From assembly GCF_009877435.1 (NCBI RefSeq), contig NZ_WXEX01000005.1, positions 232,397 through 296,396 of the forward strand: a stretch of DNA of 64,000 nucleotides, read 5' to 3'. This document shows, in pieces, positions 8,070-17,484 of this stretch (its first letter is position 1; every line of letters starts with the position of its first letter). The notes beneath the pieces are model-generated. The model did not search any database. It was given only the letters and a program-made list of their open reading frames with translations, and was not told the DNA's origin. The position numbers and the translations under genes are program-made. The DNA comes from Heliomicrobium gestii. Lineage in GTDB: Bacteria > Bacillota > Desulfitobacteriia > Heliobacteriales > Heliobacteriaceae.

Positions 8070-10643
8070 ATGAGCAAGAAAGTTGTCATTGTCGGCGGCG
8101 TCGCCGGCGGCGCATCGACGGCAGCGCGGCTGCGCCGGCTGGACGAACAAGCGGAGATCATCCTCTTTGAACGGGATGGCTACATATCCTTCGCCAACTG
8201 CGGCTTGCCTTATTACGTCGGCGAGACCATCGTCGACCGTTCCAACCTGATCCTGCAAACGCCGGAGATGATGCAACAGCGCTTCAACATCGACGCCCGC
8301 TTGCACAGTGACGTGATCGCCATCGACGCAACACAGAAAAGAGTGACGGTCAAGAGCGCCGATCGGGGCGTCTACGAAGAAACCTACGATGCGCTCGTCC
8401 TCTCACCGGGGGCAAAGCCCTTCGTGCCGCCTATCCCCGGTGTTCAGAGCGAGCGCATCTTTACCGTGCGCAACATCCCCGACACAGACCGGATCAAGGC
8501 GGTCGTCGACGAGCGACAGGTAGACGCGGCCATCGTCATCGGCGGCGGTTTTATCGGCGTCGAGATGGCCGAGAACCTGGTCGAACGGGGCATCGCCGTC
8601 ACTCTGGTCGAAGCGGCGCCCCATATCCTGCCGCCCTTTGACGACGACATGGTGACCCTGGCTGAGAAGGAACTGGCCGATCAGGGCGTGCGCGTCATCG
8701 TCGGCGACGGGGTAACGGGGTTTGCTGAAATCCCTGAGCGCGGCGAGATCGCGGTGACCCTGCAAAGCGGCGCCCGCCTGACCGGCGGCATGGTCATCCT
8801 CGCCATCGGCGTCAAACCCGATGTGGACTTTCTCAAAGATTCGGGCCTGCAGCTGGGCCCCCGCGGCCACATCATCGTCAATGACCGCATGGAGACCAAC
8901 CTGGACAGCGTCTACGCCGTCGGCGACGCGATTCAGGTCGTCGACTTCGTCAATGGCAGCGACACGGCGATCCCCCTGGCCGGCCCGGCGAACAAACAGG
9001 GCCGCATCGCCGCCGACAACATCTGCGGCATCGACAGCCGCTTCCGGGGCTCCCAGGGCACATCGATCATCAAGATCTTCGGCCTGACCGGGGCGGTCAC
9101 CGGCAACAATGAGCGCACCCTCCGCCGCCTCGGCAGGGCCTACCGCGTCGTCCACATCCATCCCAACTCCCACGCCTCCTACTACCCCGGCGCGACGCCG
9201 ATCACGCTGAAGGTGATCTTCGATGAAACGGGAAAGGTGCTGGGCGCCCAGGCCTTCGGCTACGATGGCGTCGACAAGCGCATCGACGTGATCGCCACGG
9301 TCATCCGCATGGGCGGAACCATCGACGACCTCAAGGAACTGGAACTCTCCTATGCGCCCCCCTACTCGTCGGCGAAAGACCCTGTCAACATGGCCGGTTT
9401 TCTCGCCGAAAACGTCCTGGCCGGGCGGGCGGAGCTCGTGGTCAGCGGCGACATCGACCAGATGGACCGGGAAAGGACCGTCTTGCTCGACGTGCGCACC
9501 GATCTGGAGTTCGAGAACGGCAGCCTCCCCGGCGCGATCCACATCCCCCTTGACGAGTTGCGGCAGCGCCTGGGCGAACTGGATCAGAGCAAGGAATACT
9601 GGGTCTACTGCAAAGTCGGCTTCCGGGGGTACCTGGCCGAGCGGATTTTGGTTCAGCGCGGGTTTCGGGCGAAAAACCTCTCCGGCGGGTATGCCTCTTA
9701 CGAGATCGCCCGCTACAAGGTCGGCGAGGCGGGAAGGGCCGCCGGCGCGCAGCGGCAGTCGCTGCAAGGCGGTTGCTGCGGATCTGGTGACACCGGTCGT
9801 GGCAGCCGTAACGACGGCAACGACAGTGATACCGGAGGAGACAGTTGCTGCGCGGCGACGGTAGCGGCATCGGCCAGGGGCATTGCCTTCACGGATCACG
9901 ATCGCAAACTGGATGCCTGCGGCCTCTGCTGCCCCGGACCGCTCCTACAGGTGAAAAAGAGCGTCGACGAGATGGCGGCGGGACAACGCCTCTATGTGGA
10001 AGCCTCCGACCCCGGCTTTTACAAAGACATCGAAGCCTGGTGCCGGCGCACCGGCAACGGGCTGCTCAACCTCGCTAAAGATGGCGGACGCATCAAAGCC
10101 TTGATCCAAAAGGGGGACGCCTCGGCGGAAGTCAGCGCGACTGCCCCCGTGAGTGGCGCGATGGCGCCCCTGAAAGACAACAAGACGATCGTCGTCTTCA
10201 GCGGCGATCTGGACAAGGCCATCGCGTCCTTCATCATCGCCAACGGCGCCGCCTCCATGGGCAAAAAGGTGACCCTCTTCTTCACCTTCTGGGGCCTTAA
10301 CATCCTGAAAAAAGAAAATCCCCCGTCGGTGACGAAAGGCATCATGGACAACCTCTTCTCCATGATGATGCCGAGCCACAGCAAAAAACTGCCCCTCTCC
10401 AAGATGAACATGCTGGGCATGGGCGCAAAGATGATCCGCATGGTCATGCGAGACAAAAACGTCCAATCCCTGGAAGACCTGATCCAGGCCGCCCTGGATC
10501 AGGGGATTGAACTGGTGGCCTGCCAGATGTCCATGGACGTGATGGGCGTCAAGGCGGAGGAACTGATCGATGGCGTCAAGATCGGCGGCGTCGGTTACTA
10601 TCTGGGTGAGGCGGAGGAGTCGAACGTAAACCTGTTTATTTGA
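8070..10643 (+). CDS. Four-module CoA-disulfide/persulfide reductase: FAD oxidoreductase-rhodanese-TusA-DsrE fusion
   Basis: An 857-residue cytosolic fusion. Residues 1-450 are a pyridine-nucleotide disulfide oxidoreductase with Rossmann motif VGGVAGG and the single redox cysteine in SFANCGLPY (C44), as in CoA-disulfide reductases. Residues about 465-560 are a rhodanese domain with active-site loop YCKVGFRG. A Gly/Asp/Cys-rich linker (about 565-605) leads to a TusA/SirA-like domain with CGLCCPGP, and the last 150 residues are DsrE-like. These modules pass sulfane sulfur between thiols, so the role is probably persulfide reduction or trafficking. The start at 8070 has AGAGGAG at good spacing. 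The gene follows the ArsR-type regulator by 44 bases. Confidence 0.9.
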   Translation: MSKKVVIVGGVAGGASTAARLRRLDEQAEIILFERDGYISFANCGLPYYVGETIVDRSNLILQTPEMMQQRFNIDARLHSDVIAIDATQKRVTVKSADRGVYEETYDALVLSPGAKPFVPPIPGVQSERIFTVRNIPDTDRIKAVVDERQVDAAIVIGGGFIGVEMAENLVERGIAVTLVEAAPHILPPFDDDMVTLAEKELADQGVRVIVGDGVTGFAEIPERGEIAVTLQSGARLTGGMVILAIGVKPDVDFLKDSGLQLGPRGHIIVNDRMETNLDSVYAVGDAIQVVDFVNGSDTAIPLAGPANKQGRIAADNICGIDSRFRGSQGTSIIKIFGLTGAVTGNNERTLRRLGRAYRVVHIHPNSHASYYPGATPITLKVIFDETGKVLGAQAFGYDGVDKRIDVIATVIRMGGTIDDLKELELSYAPPYSSAKDPVNMAGFLAENVLAGRAELVVSGDIDQMDRERTVLLDVRTDLEFENGSLPGAIHIPLDELRQRLGELDQSKEYWVYCKVGFRGYLAERILVQRGFRAKNLSGGYASYEIARYKVGEAGRAAGAQRQSLQGGCCGSGDTGRGSRNDGNDSDTGGDSCCAATVAASARGIAFTDHDRKLDACGLCCPGPLLQVKKSVDEMAAGQRLYVEASDPGFYKDIEAWCRRTGNGLLNLAKDGGRIKALIQKGDASAEVSATAPVSGAMAPLKDNKTIVVFSGDLDKAIASFIIANGAASMGKKVTLFFTFWGLNILKKENPPSVTKGIMDNLFSMMMPSHSKKLPLSKMNMLGMGAKMIRMVMRDKNVQSLEDLIQAALDQGIELVACQMSMDVMGVKAEELIDGVKIGGVGYYLGEAEESNVNLFI

Positions 10644-10674
10644 TCAGGCGGCTTGGCTTTTCCCCGGAACGATG

Positions 10675-10723
10675 AAACAAGCCCAAAAGGCCGCTCGCCG
10701 GGCGGCGCCTTTTGGGCTTGTTT
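10675..10723 (+). terminator. Rho-independent terminator
   Basis: A 17-bp perfect stem (10675-10691 with 10707-10723) with a G/C-rich loop, ending in GTTT, lies 32 bases after the reductase stop. Confidence 0.85.
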
Positions 10724-10977
10724 GCTTTGTCTTCAAAGATGCAGCGCATACACACAGGCAACAGTGTCGCCATGTTTCGAAAATCCCCACTCCCGCTGTT
10801 TCAGAAAATTAGATCATTCAACGACAGCCTTGACGCGGTATCTTCCTGTGTCTATATTAACATTGTGAATATAAACATCGATAATACTCGCAACAGACAC
10901 CTTTCCTCCACACAGGCCTTGGGGCCTGGGATTGTCAACGCTCGACTGAACCGCCTGCACAAGAAGGGAGTATCGCC
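10724..10977. promoter_or_regulatory. Intergenic promoter/operator region of the padR-RND operon
   Basis: There is no gene here. An AT-rich palindrome TATATT-N9-AATATA at 10853-10873 lies about 105 bases before the padR start and is the best operator candidate. The canonical PadR core ATGT-N8-ACAT is not seen here. A good SD, AAGAAGGGA, precedes the TTG start at 10978. Confidence 0.45.
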
Positions 10978-11547
10978 TTGAAAGGCCAAGACGTGATCCT
11001 GGGCATCCTCCTCGATGGGCCCATGTCCGGCTATGACATCAAGCAGTATTTTGAAAAATACCTGCCCGACATGTTCGTGGCCTCCTTCGGCACCATCTAC
11101 CCCACACTCAACCGGATGGAGAAGGAGGGGTACATCGAGAAAGAGATCATCGTCCAGGAAGGAAAACCGAACAAGCACCTCTACCGCGTCACCACACAGG
11201 GGAAAGAAGCCTTCCATGCCTACATACAGAGCCCTATCGAACCGAAAACGATCAAGTATGATTTTATGATGCGCCTGGTTTTCGGCAAACATGCCTCGGA
11301 AGGTCAGATCCTGAACTGGCTCCACCAAGAGTTGGCCCAGTTGAAATCCGATCTGGAGAAATTAAAGGGCCTGGAACAGGAGCCCTGTCTCTGCCACGGC
11401 GAAGACCTGGCGCTGCGGCTCGGATTGGCGATCCAACAAGCCGGCGTCACCGAACTGGAGACCATCATCGCCGAATTCGCTTCTGCGCCGGAACCGCCCG
11501 ATACAATCGACACAGATGCGGACATAAGGAAGGGGACATCATGCTAA
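10978..11547 (+). CDS. PadR-family transcriptional regulator
   Basis: 189 residues. The N-terminal winged helix (LGILLDGPMSGYDIKQYFEKYLPD, then TIYPTLNRMEKEGYIEKE) is followed by a helical C-terminal dimerisation domain (Vir_C-like) with GQILNWLHQELAQLKSDLEKL. It starts with TTG behind AAGAAGGGA. Its 3' end overlaps the start of the efflux adaptor by 7 bases, so it is the first gene of a three-gene efflux operon and probably represses it in response to a pump substrate. Confidence 0.9.
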   Translation: MKGQDVILGILLDGPMSGYDIKQYFEKYLPDMFVASFGTIYPTLNRMEKEGYIEKEIIVQEGKPNKHLYRVTTQGKEAFHAYIQSPIEPKTIKYDFMMRLVFGKHASEGQILNWLHQELAQLKSDLEKLKGLEQEPCLCHGEDLALRLGLAIQQAGVTELETIIAEFASAPEPPDTIDTDADIRKGTSC

Positions 11548-12851
11548 AACGTCACATGGTCAGCTCTGCCGCCCTCATCCTATCGGCCTCCCTGCTGCTG
11601 ACGGCTTGTGGAAAAACAGAACCGCAGAGCGAAGCCCGCAGTGTCGAGGTCATGACGGTGACCAGAAGCAACCAGCAACTGGACAACGAATTTTCGGGCA
11701 CCCTGCAAGGCCTGGAGGAGGCCACCTTATCCTTTGAGGTGGGCGGTCGCATCGCCGCGACACTGGCGAAAGAAGGCGACACCCTCCCTGCCGGCGGCAT
11801 CCTGGCCCAGATCGATCCCTCCGACTACGCCCTCGAATTGGACGCCGCCGCGGCGGCAACGGCCCAATCGGGCGCCAGCCTGCGGCAGGTGGAAAACGGC
11901 GCCACATCCTACGAAGTCACACAGGCCCAGGCGACGATGGAAAAAGCCCGCGCCAATGTGGAGCGATTGCGCTCCGATATGGAACGCTACAAGGCCCTCT
12001 ATGAGGGCGGCGCTCTCTCCAAGAAGGACTACGAAGGCGCCCAAACCCAGTTGACCGTCGCCGAGAATGATTTTACATACGCCGATCAGGTCTATCAAAA
12101 CGTCCTCCACGGCGCCCGCGCGGAAGTCAAGGATCAGACCCAAGCGATCTATGACCAGACCCTGTCGCGCCAGAAAAAAGCCGCCCTGGCCCTGGACAAG
12201 ACGCGGTTGAAAGCCCCCTTCGCCGGCACGGTGATCGCCAAACTGAACAGTACCGGGCAACTGGTCGGCGCCGGAACGGCCATCTACAAGCTCGCCGCCA
12301 TCGACACCCTGAAGGTGGTCATCCCCGTGCCGGACCGGGAGATCGCCAACTGGCAAAAGGGCGGCGCCGTCACCATCGAACTGTACGGCCAAAAACGGGA
12401 CGGCCAGGTCAAGTACGTCTACCCCGCCGCCAATCAAAGCACGGGAACGGTGGGCGTCGAGATCTGGATCGACAACCCGAACCATGATTGGCTGTCCGGT
12501 CAGGTCGTCCGCGTCCACCATGTGACCAAGGTGAAAGAGGGACTCTGGGCGCCGGTGCAGGCCGTCGTCCGCCGCGGTCAAGACAAACCCTTTGTCTTTG
12601 TCCTGCAAGAAGGTCATGCCGTTAAGCGCGCCGTCGACATCGGCGAACTGATCAACAACCACCTGGAGATCCAATCGGGCGTTCAACCGGGTGAACAGAT
12701 CATCACCAGCAGCGTCGAGCGCCTCTTTGACGGCGACGCCGTCGCCCCCCTCGCCGCCCCGGCGTCCAGCGCCGGGCAAAACGCCGCCGCCTCTGCAACA
12801 CCCGCCAGCCCCGCAACCGCCCCCTCGACTGGCGGAGGCCCGGACAAATGA
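11541..12851 (+). CDS. RND efflux membrane-fusion (adaptor) lipoprotein
   Basis: 436 residues with a lipoprotein signal peptide ending in the lipobox LLTAC (C23). Next come a biotinyl-lipoyl-like half (GGRIAATLAKEGDTLPAGGILAQIDPSDYALEL), a coiled-coil hairpin (about residues 90-215), the second lipoyl half (RLKAPFAGTVIAK) and the beta-barrel and membrane-proximal domains. The C-terminus is Ala/Pro/Ser-rich. It pairs with the RND transporter that overlaps it by ATGA. Lipid anchoring suits an adaptor on the outer face of the cytoplasmic membrane. No outer-membrane TolC-like gene is next to it. Confidence 0.92.
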   Translation: MLKRHMVSSAALILSASLLLTACGKTEPQSEARSVEVMTVTRSNQQLDNEFSGTLQGLEEATLSFEVGGRIAATLAKEGDTLPAGGILAQIDPSDYALELDAAAAATAQSGASLRQVENGATSYEVTQAQATMEKARANVERLRSDMERYKALYEGGALSKKDYEGAQTQLTVAENDFTYADQVYQNVLHGARAEVKDQTQAIYDQTLSRQKKAALALDKTRLKAPFAGTVIAKLNSTGQLVGAGTAIYKLAAIDTLKVVIPVPDREIANWQKGGAVTIELYGQKRDGQVKYVYPAANQSTGTVGVEIWIDNPNHDWLSGQVVRVHHVTKVKEGLWAPVQAVVRRGQDKPFVFVLQEGHAVKRAVDIGELINNHLEIQSGVQPGEQIITSSVERLFDGDAVAPLAAPASSAGQNAAASATPASPATAPSTGGGPDK

Positions 12852-15800
12852 TCGAGTACATCATCAAAAAGCGCAAAATCACGCTGCTCTTTTTCGTCAT
12901 GATCACCCTGCTGGGGCTCTTCAGCTTTATGGGATTGCCCAAGCAGGAGCAGCCAGACATCGTCGTCCGCACCGCCTCTGTGACGACGGTCTATCCCGGC
13001 GCCATGCCGTCGAAAGTGGAGCAGGCGGTGACCCGCAAGATCGAGGAGCAGATCAAAGAGATCCACGGGTTGAAATCGATCACCTCCACCTCCAGCCTGG
13101 GCGTCTCGTCGATCATCATCGAGTGCAACGATGACATCGAGCCCGAGGGCCGCTGGGAAGAGTTGCGGAAGAAAGTCAAGGATGCGGAAAAAGACCTTCC
13201 CGACGACTGCAAAAAGCCCATCGTCAACGATAACCTGAACCGCACCTTCATCATCACCTTCAACATCTCCGCCGACCGTCATGAAGACCTCTACTCCCTG
13301 CGCGACATGATCCAGACGTGGAAAGACCAGTTGCGGACGATTCCTCATGTATCGAATGTGACTGTCACCGGCCTGCCTGACGAGGAAGTCCGCGTCACCG
13401 TGGACAGCCAAAAGCTGCGCAACTTCGGCTTGGCCTGGGGGCAGGTCTTAAACGCCGTCAAACAGTTGAACGAAAAAGCCCCCCTCGGCGATATCGAGGG
13501 AGACCAGCGCACCTATGAACTGGCCTTGCGGGATGTGAAGGATGTGGCTGAGTTCAGCCGCTCCCTCATCGCCCGGACGCCCGATGGGACGCCCATCTAT
13601 CTGAAAGACATCGGCAAGGTGGAACTGACGACAAAACCGGTCGAGGTGCTCGCCTATCACAACGGCCGCCCGGCCATCAGCATCAGCGTCAGCCCCGAAA
13701 CCGGCAGCGACATCCCATCGGTTCAGAGAAACATCGACAAATCCCTGGACTACCTGAAAACAACCCTGCCCAACTGGGCGACGTTGGAACTCGTCTACGA
13801 GCAAAACGAGCGTATCGACGAACTCTTTTCCGACCTCACCCGGGAGACGCTGATCGCCATCGCCGCCGTCGTGCTCGTCTGCACCCTGGGCCTGAACCTG
13901 ACCACCTCCTTCGTGGTCATGATGGCCCTGCCCATCTCCCTGGCCGTCGGCCTCATCCCCCTGAAAAGCTTCGGCGTCACCCTCAACCAGATCTCTGTCA
14001 TCGCCTTGATCATCGTCCTCGGCATCCTCGTCGACGACGCCGTCGTCGTCAACGACAACATCGAGCGCCGCCTCTCCGCCCTCGGCGAAAGCCCGCGAGA
14101 TGCCGCCGTCCGCGGCGCGAAAGAGGTCTCCATCTCCATCATCACGGCCACATTGGCCACTATCTGCGCCTTCGCCCCGCTGGCCTTGCTCGACGGCAAC
14201 GTGGGCTCCTTCATCAAACCCATCCCCATCATCATCACCCTCGCCATGGTCGCCTCGATGGTCATGTCCCTGTCGGTCATCCCCATCTTCCGGGAGTGGC
14301 GGGAAACGCGCCGGCAAGGGCGCGGCAACGGCACGGCCTCGTCGTCTGATGATTTCTACCGCAAGCCGGCCGGTCTGCTGGGCCATCAGATCCAGCGCCT
14401 GACCGCCTACTACGCCCGCTCGCTCATGCCGCGTATGTTGCAGCATCCCCTGCGCACCGGCATGATCGGCGTCGCCATCGCCCTCGTCGGCTACGCCCTG
14501 ATCCCCTTCACGCCGGTGCAACTGTTCCCCATGGCCGATCGCGCCGAGATGTTCGTCAATGTGCGCACCCCCGTGGGGACCAGCATCACCGAAACGGCGC
14601 GCACCGTCAACGCGATCAGCCGCTGGCTCAACGAACAACCCGGCGTCACGATGACCGCCGGCTACGCCGGCACCTTCGCGCCCAAGATGTTCAGCGGCGA
14701 CACGGGTCTGGGCACAGGCGACAACATCGGCCAAATCGTCGTCAAGGTGGACAGGAAGCAACTGCCCACGGAAAAAGCCGTCGCCCACTGGGACAAGGAA
14801 CTGGCCGAGCGGTTCCCCCAAGCGACGATCATCCCCAAAGAACTGGAAGGCGGCCCGCCGGTGGGCAGTCCCATCGTCGTCCGCCTCTACGGCAGCGACG
14901 TGGCGAAACTGCGCGACCTCTCCCAGCAGGCGCAGGACATGATCAAGGATATGGCGGGCACCTATGACATCAAAGACTCCTTTGGCGTCGACAAGTACGC
15001 CCTCAACATCCAGGTGCGCAAGGACATGATGGACGCCCTCCAGGTGAACGAAGCCGACCTGTCCCGCACCATCCGCCTCGTCAGCGAGGGCCTGTCCGTC
15101 AGCAAGTATGACACAGGGCGCGACCTGATCGACATCACCTTATACAGTGAGGCCAAGGGCGTCGACCCCTTGACGGCCATTCACCGTCTGACCGTCCCCA
15201 ACGCCCGGGGCGAACAGATCCCCCTCTATCAATTGGCCGATGTAAAACCCGGCTTTTCCATCTCGTCGATCTCCCACCGCAACCTCTCCCGCGTCGTCAC
15301 CGTCTCCTCCGATCTGAAAGGCCGGACCGCCACAGAAGCGATCCAGGAACTGAAGCCGAAGCTCGACGCCATGCGCCTGCCCGACGGCTACCGCTATGAG
15401 ATCGGCGGCGAGACCTCTGACCAGACCGACATTTTCGTTGATATGGGCAAACTCTCCATCGTCGTCGTCTTCCTCATCATCATCCTGATCGCCATGCAGT
15501 TCTATTCCCTCTCGATTCCCTTCCTGGTCTTGAGCACCATCTTCCTGGCCTTTGCCGGCAGCCTGATCGGCCTGTTCCTCACACGAACGCCCCTCGGCTT
15601 CATGACCATGATGGGCGTCATCTGCCTGGCCGGCATCGTCGTGCGAAACGGCATCATTCTCGTCGAGTTCATCGAGGAAGCCCGCCACAGCGGCCAGGAC
15701 CTGATCCTCGCCGTCATCTCCGCCGGCGAAGCGCGGCTGCGCCCCATCCTGTTGACCTCTGGCACCGCCATCGCCGGCTTGCTCCCCCTGGCCATCTCGG

Positions 15801-15931
15801 GCGACGTCCTCTTCCAGCCCATGGCCGTGACGATCATCTCGGGATTGTTCTTCTCGACCATGCTGACGCTGGTGATCGTGCCCTGTTTCTATACGGTGCT
15901 GGCGAGGGTGAAACTGCGGTTCAGCCGGTAG
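12848..15931 (+). CDS. RND-superfamily efflux transporter (AcrB/MdtB-like)
   Basis: 1027 residues with the twelve-helix RND plan. TM1 is near residues 10-30 (ITLLFFVMITLLGLFSFMGLPKQEQPDI), followed by a large periplasmic-type loop. The central TM bundle contains the proton-relay segment GILVDDAVVVNDNIERRL (adjacent aspartates), then a second large loop and a C-terminal TM bundle ending TLVIVPCFYTVLAR. A short insert (QGRGNGTASSSDDF) lies in the central cytosolic loop. The proton-driven pump is translationally coupled to the adaptor lipoprotein. The substrate is not predictable. Confidence 0.93.
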   Translation: MIEYIIKKRKITLLFFVMITLLGLFSFMGLPKQEQPDIVVRTASVTTVYPGAMPSKVEQAVTRKIEEQIKEIHGLKSITSTSSLGVSSIIIECNDDIEPEGRWEELRKKVKDAEKDLPDDCKKPIVNDNLNRTFIITFNISADRHEDLYSLRDMIQTWKDQLRTIPHVSNVTVTGLPDEEVRVTVDSQKLRNFGLAWGQVLNAVKQLNEKAPLGDIEGDQRTYELALRDVKDVAEFSRSLIARTPDGTPIYLKDIGKVELTTKPVEVLAYHNGRPAISISVSPETGSDIPSVQRNIDKSLDYLKTTLPNWATLELVYEQNERIDELFSDLTRETLIAIAAVVLVCTLGLNLTTSFVVMMALPISLAVGLIPLKSFGVTLNQISVIALIIVLGILVDDAVVVNDNIERRLSALGESPRDAAVRGAKEVSISIITATLATICAFAPLALLDGNVGSFIKPIPIIITLAMVASMVMSLSVIPIFREWRETRRQGRGNGTASSSDDFYRKPAGLLGHQIQRLTAYYARSLMPRMLQHPLRTGMIGVAIALVGYALIPFTPVQLFPMADRAEMFVNVRTPVGTSITETARTVNAISRWLNEQPGVTMTAGYAGTFAPKMFSGDTGLGTGDNIGQIVVKVDRKQLPTEKAVAHWDKELAERFPQATIIPKELEGGPPVGSPIVVRLYGSDVAKLRDLSQQAQDMIKDMAGTYDIKDSFGVDKYALNIQVRKDMMDALQVNEADLSRTIRLVSEGLSVSKYDTGRDLIDITLYSEAKGVDPLTAIHRLTVPNARGEQIPLYQLADVKPGFSISSISHRNLSRVVTVSSDLKGRTATEAIQELKPKLDAMRLPDGYRYEIGGETSDQTDIFVDMGKLSIVVVFLIIILIAMQFYSLSIPFLVLSTIFLAFAGSLIGLFLTRTPLGFMTMMGVICLAGIVVRNGIILVEFIEEARHSGQDLILAVISAGEARLRPILLTSGTAIAGLLPLAISGDVLFQPMAVTIISGLFFSTMLTLVIVPCFYTVLARVKLRFSR

Positions 15932-15933
15932 AC

Positions 15934-15990
15934 GGGTAAAAGGAACACCGCTTTTCGGTCGAGCGCCTGAAAGCGGTGTTTCCTTTACCC
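15934..15990 (+). terminator. Rho-independent terminator of the RND operon
   Basis: Stem 15934-15953 with 15971-15990 (20 bp, one mismatch, one G-T) begins 2 bases after the RND stop codon. Its 3' arm is T-rich. Confidence 0.75.
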
Positions 15991-16045
15991 GATTGACGTT
16001 TATTCCGAGGCGACAGGACAGTGCCCTTGACGGAGTCATCATGCC

Positions 16046-16082
16046 AAAGGGAGCACCTACGATGTTCGTAGATGCTCCCTTT
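16046..16082 (-). terminator. Terminator of the ITQAQAD-repeat gene
   Basis: A 17-bp stem with a 3-base loop (16046-16062 with 16066-16082). The one mismatched pair becomes G-U when read on the minus strand, which suggests it belongs to the leftward gene ending at 16119. It may also act on rightward transcripts (TTTTAT follows). Confidence 0.75.
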
Positions 16083-16118
16083 TATCAACTTATAAATTCG
16101 GATCGTTCATTGCTTGTA

Positions 16119-17309
16119 TTACCGCATTCCCCGTCCATGGCCGCCAAAGTCCCCACCAAAACCGTCGAACCCGCCAGGACCACCGAATCCGCCGAAGGAC
16201 TGCGGGCCGGGTTCGTTTTGCGATTGCCTTTGGTTTCCATCATTGCCGCTTCCGCTTTGTCCGTTGGGAAGGGCGGGCCGTTGGGGCAGTTTCGCCAAGA
16301 TGGCGTCCGCTTGAGCCTGGGTGATCGATCCGGCGGAGACCAAATTGGTCAGGGTGTCCTTCAGGGATACAGGCGTTTTTCTCTCGGCAGCGGGGACGCC
16401 CGTTTGGCTGTCCTTCGCCGGTAAGAGAGCAACGACCGCATCGGCCTGCGCTTGGGTGATGGTTCCAGCGGTCACCAGCGAGGCCAGCGCGGTGGCGGGG
16501 GCCTGTTGTTCATGCCCCTTCTGCATCGAAACCTGGAGCGCATCGGCTTGCGTTTGGGTAAGGGTTCCATCCGTGACCAGGGAAGCAAGCATGTCTTCGA
16601 ACTTTATGGGCGAGCCCTGGTGGTTCTCACCGGGTTTTGGGAATTTGCTCATGATCGCCTCGGCTTGGGCTTGCGTGATGATTCCATCTTTAATCAGTTG
16701 GGCAAAGGGGCCTTCATGCCTCGGCATGGCCGCCAGGATGGCGTCCGATTGTTCTTGGGTGATCGTTCCGTCACTGACTACTGCGACAAGTATGTCTTCC
16801 AACTTTGCCGGCGCTGCTTGCCGGTCGCCCGGTTGGGGAAACTTGGCTTGAATCGCGTCGGCTTGCGCCTGCGTGATCACACCGTCAGTGATCAGTTTGG
16901 CGAGGGGGTTTTCTCGTCTCTCCCCATTCTTATCCCCCGAAGGCGGCGCCATGTGAAGGGCCTGCAAAATGGCGTCCAGTTGGGTTTGGGTGACGGCGCC
17001 ATTGGTCATGAGTTGGTTCAAGGCGTTTTGCGGCGGTTGCGGAAGGGTGGAGGCGAGCAGATCCGATTGGGCTTGCGTGATCGTTCCGTCCGTGACCAGC
17101 GAGGCGAGCGTGTCTTTGAGGGTTGCCCCCATCATCGGGCTACCAGGGCCTCGACCATGCCCTTGTTCTTGTCCCTGGTGGTTCCGCCACACCGGCATTT
17201 GCGTGTTGGTCGCGTCGGCAGCGAAGGCGATGCCTCCGGTGAGCAAGATTCCACCCATCACCAGTCCACAGACGGCCTTGTTGAATTTCGCGGTTTTCAC
17301 GTCTTTCAT
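16119..17309 (-). CDS. Secreted protein with eight ITQAQAD-type helical repeats and a Gly-rich tail
   Basis: 396 residues. An N-terminal signal peptide (hydrophobic core VCGLVMGGILLTGGIAFAADA) is followed by eight imperfect repeats of about 30-35 residues (residues 64-344) with the core L-x-x-L-V-x-D-G-T-I-T-Q-A-Q-A-D-A-I-L, separated by Pro/Gly-rich linkers. The tail (about 350-396) is rich in Gly, Phe and Gln. The repeats look like paired short helices as seen in secreted DUF2680-type proteins. I do not know the function. The ATG at 17309 directly abuts AAGGAG, so the GTG at 17300 may be the true start. Confidence 0.8.
   Translation of the reverse strand: MKDVKTAKFNKAVCGLVMGGILLTGGIAFAADATNTQMPVWRNHQGQEQGHGRGPGSPMMGATLKDTLASLVTDGTITQAQSDLLASTLPQPPQNALNQLMTNGAVTQTQLDAILQALHMAPPSGDKNGERRENPLAKLITDGVITQAQADAIQAKFPQPGDRQAAPAKLEDILVAVVSDGTITQEQSDAILAAMPRHEGPFAQLIKDGIITQAQAEAIMSKFPKPGENHQGSPIKFEDMLASLVTDGTLTQTQADALQVSMQKGHEQQAPATALASLVTAGTITQAQADAVVALLPAKDSQTGVPAAERKTPVSLKDTLTNLVSAGSITQAQADAILAKLPQRPALPNGQSGSGNDGNQRQSQNEPGPQSFGGFGGPGGFDGFGGDFGGHGRGMR
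16278..17120 (-). repeat. Eight in-frame coding repeats (ITQAQAD unit)
   Basis: This span encodes residues 64-344 of the secreted protein. Units share the hexamer I/V/L-T-Q-A/T/E-Q-A/S/L followed by D/E. Units 3 and 5 are shorter than the others, and units 1, 4, 6 and 8 carry an extra N-terminal helix starting L/F-K/E-D. Confidence 0.85.
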
Positions 17310-17372
17310 CTCCTTGAATGATGTAGTTGGTTGGAAACCGTTCTTACACTCGCATCATACCGCCTGTGTGTG

Positions 17373-17389
17373 TCTGTTCTGTGAACAGA
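17373..17389. promoter_or_regulatory. Palindrome upstream of the ITQAQAD gene
   Basis: The perfect inverted repeat TCTGTTC-TGT-GAACAGA lies 64 bases before the start codon. It is a candidate operator; no regulator gene is adjacent. Confidence 0.4.
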
Positions 17390-17484
17390 AGTTGTTGTTT
17401 TTGTGTTGGCCGGTTTTCCAGAACAGATTTCCACCGGAGCGCGCCTTAGAAATAAAAACACCAATCCGCCGATAGGCGTACATA

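Noticed and set aside
8403..9899. 498-codon minus-strand frame opposite the reductase fusion
   Set aside because: Antisense shadow of a GC-rich gene. The sense strand has complete domain motifs.
13448..14821. 457-codon minus-strand frame opposite the RND transporter
   Set aside because: Its Asp/Gly/His-rich composition is the antisense of hydrophobic GC-rich codons. No motifs are present.
16278..17120. CRISPR-like array
   Set aside because: The periodicity is imperfect, in frame and protein-coding (ITQAQAD units), not identical DNA repeats with unique spacers.
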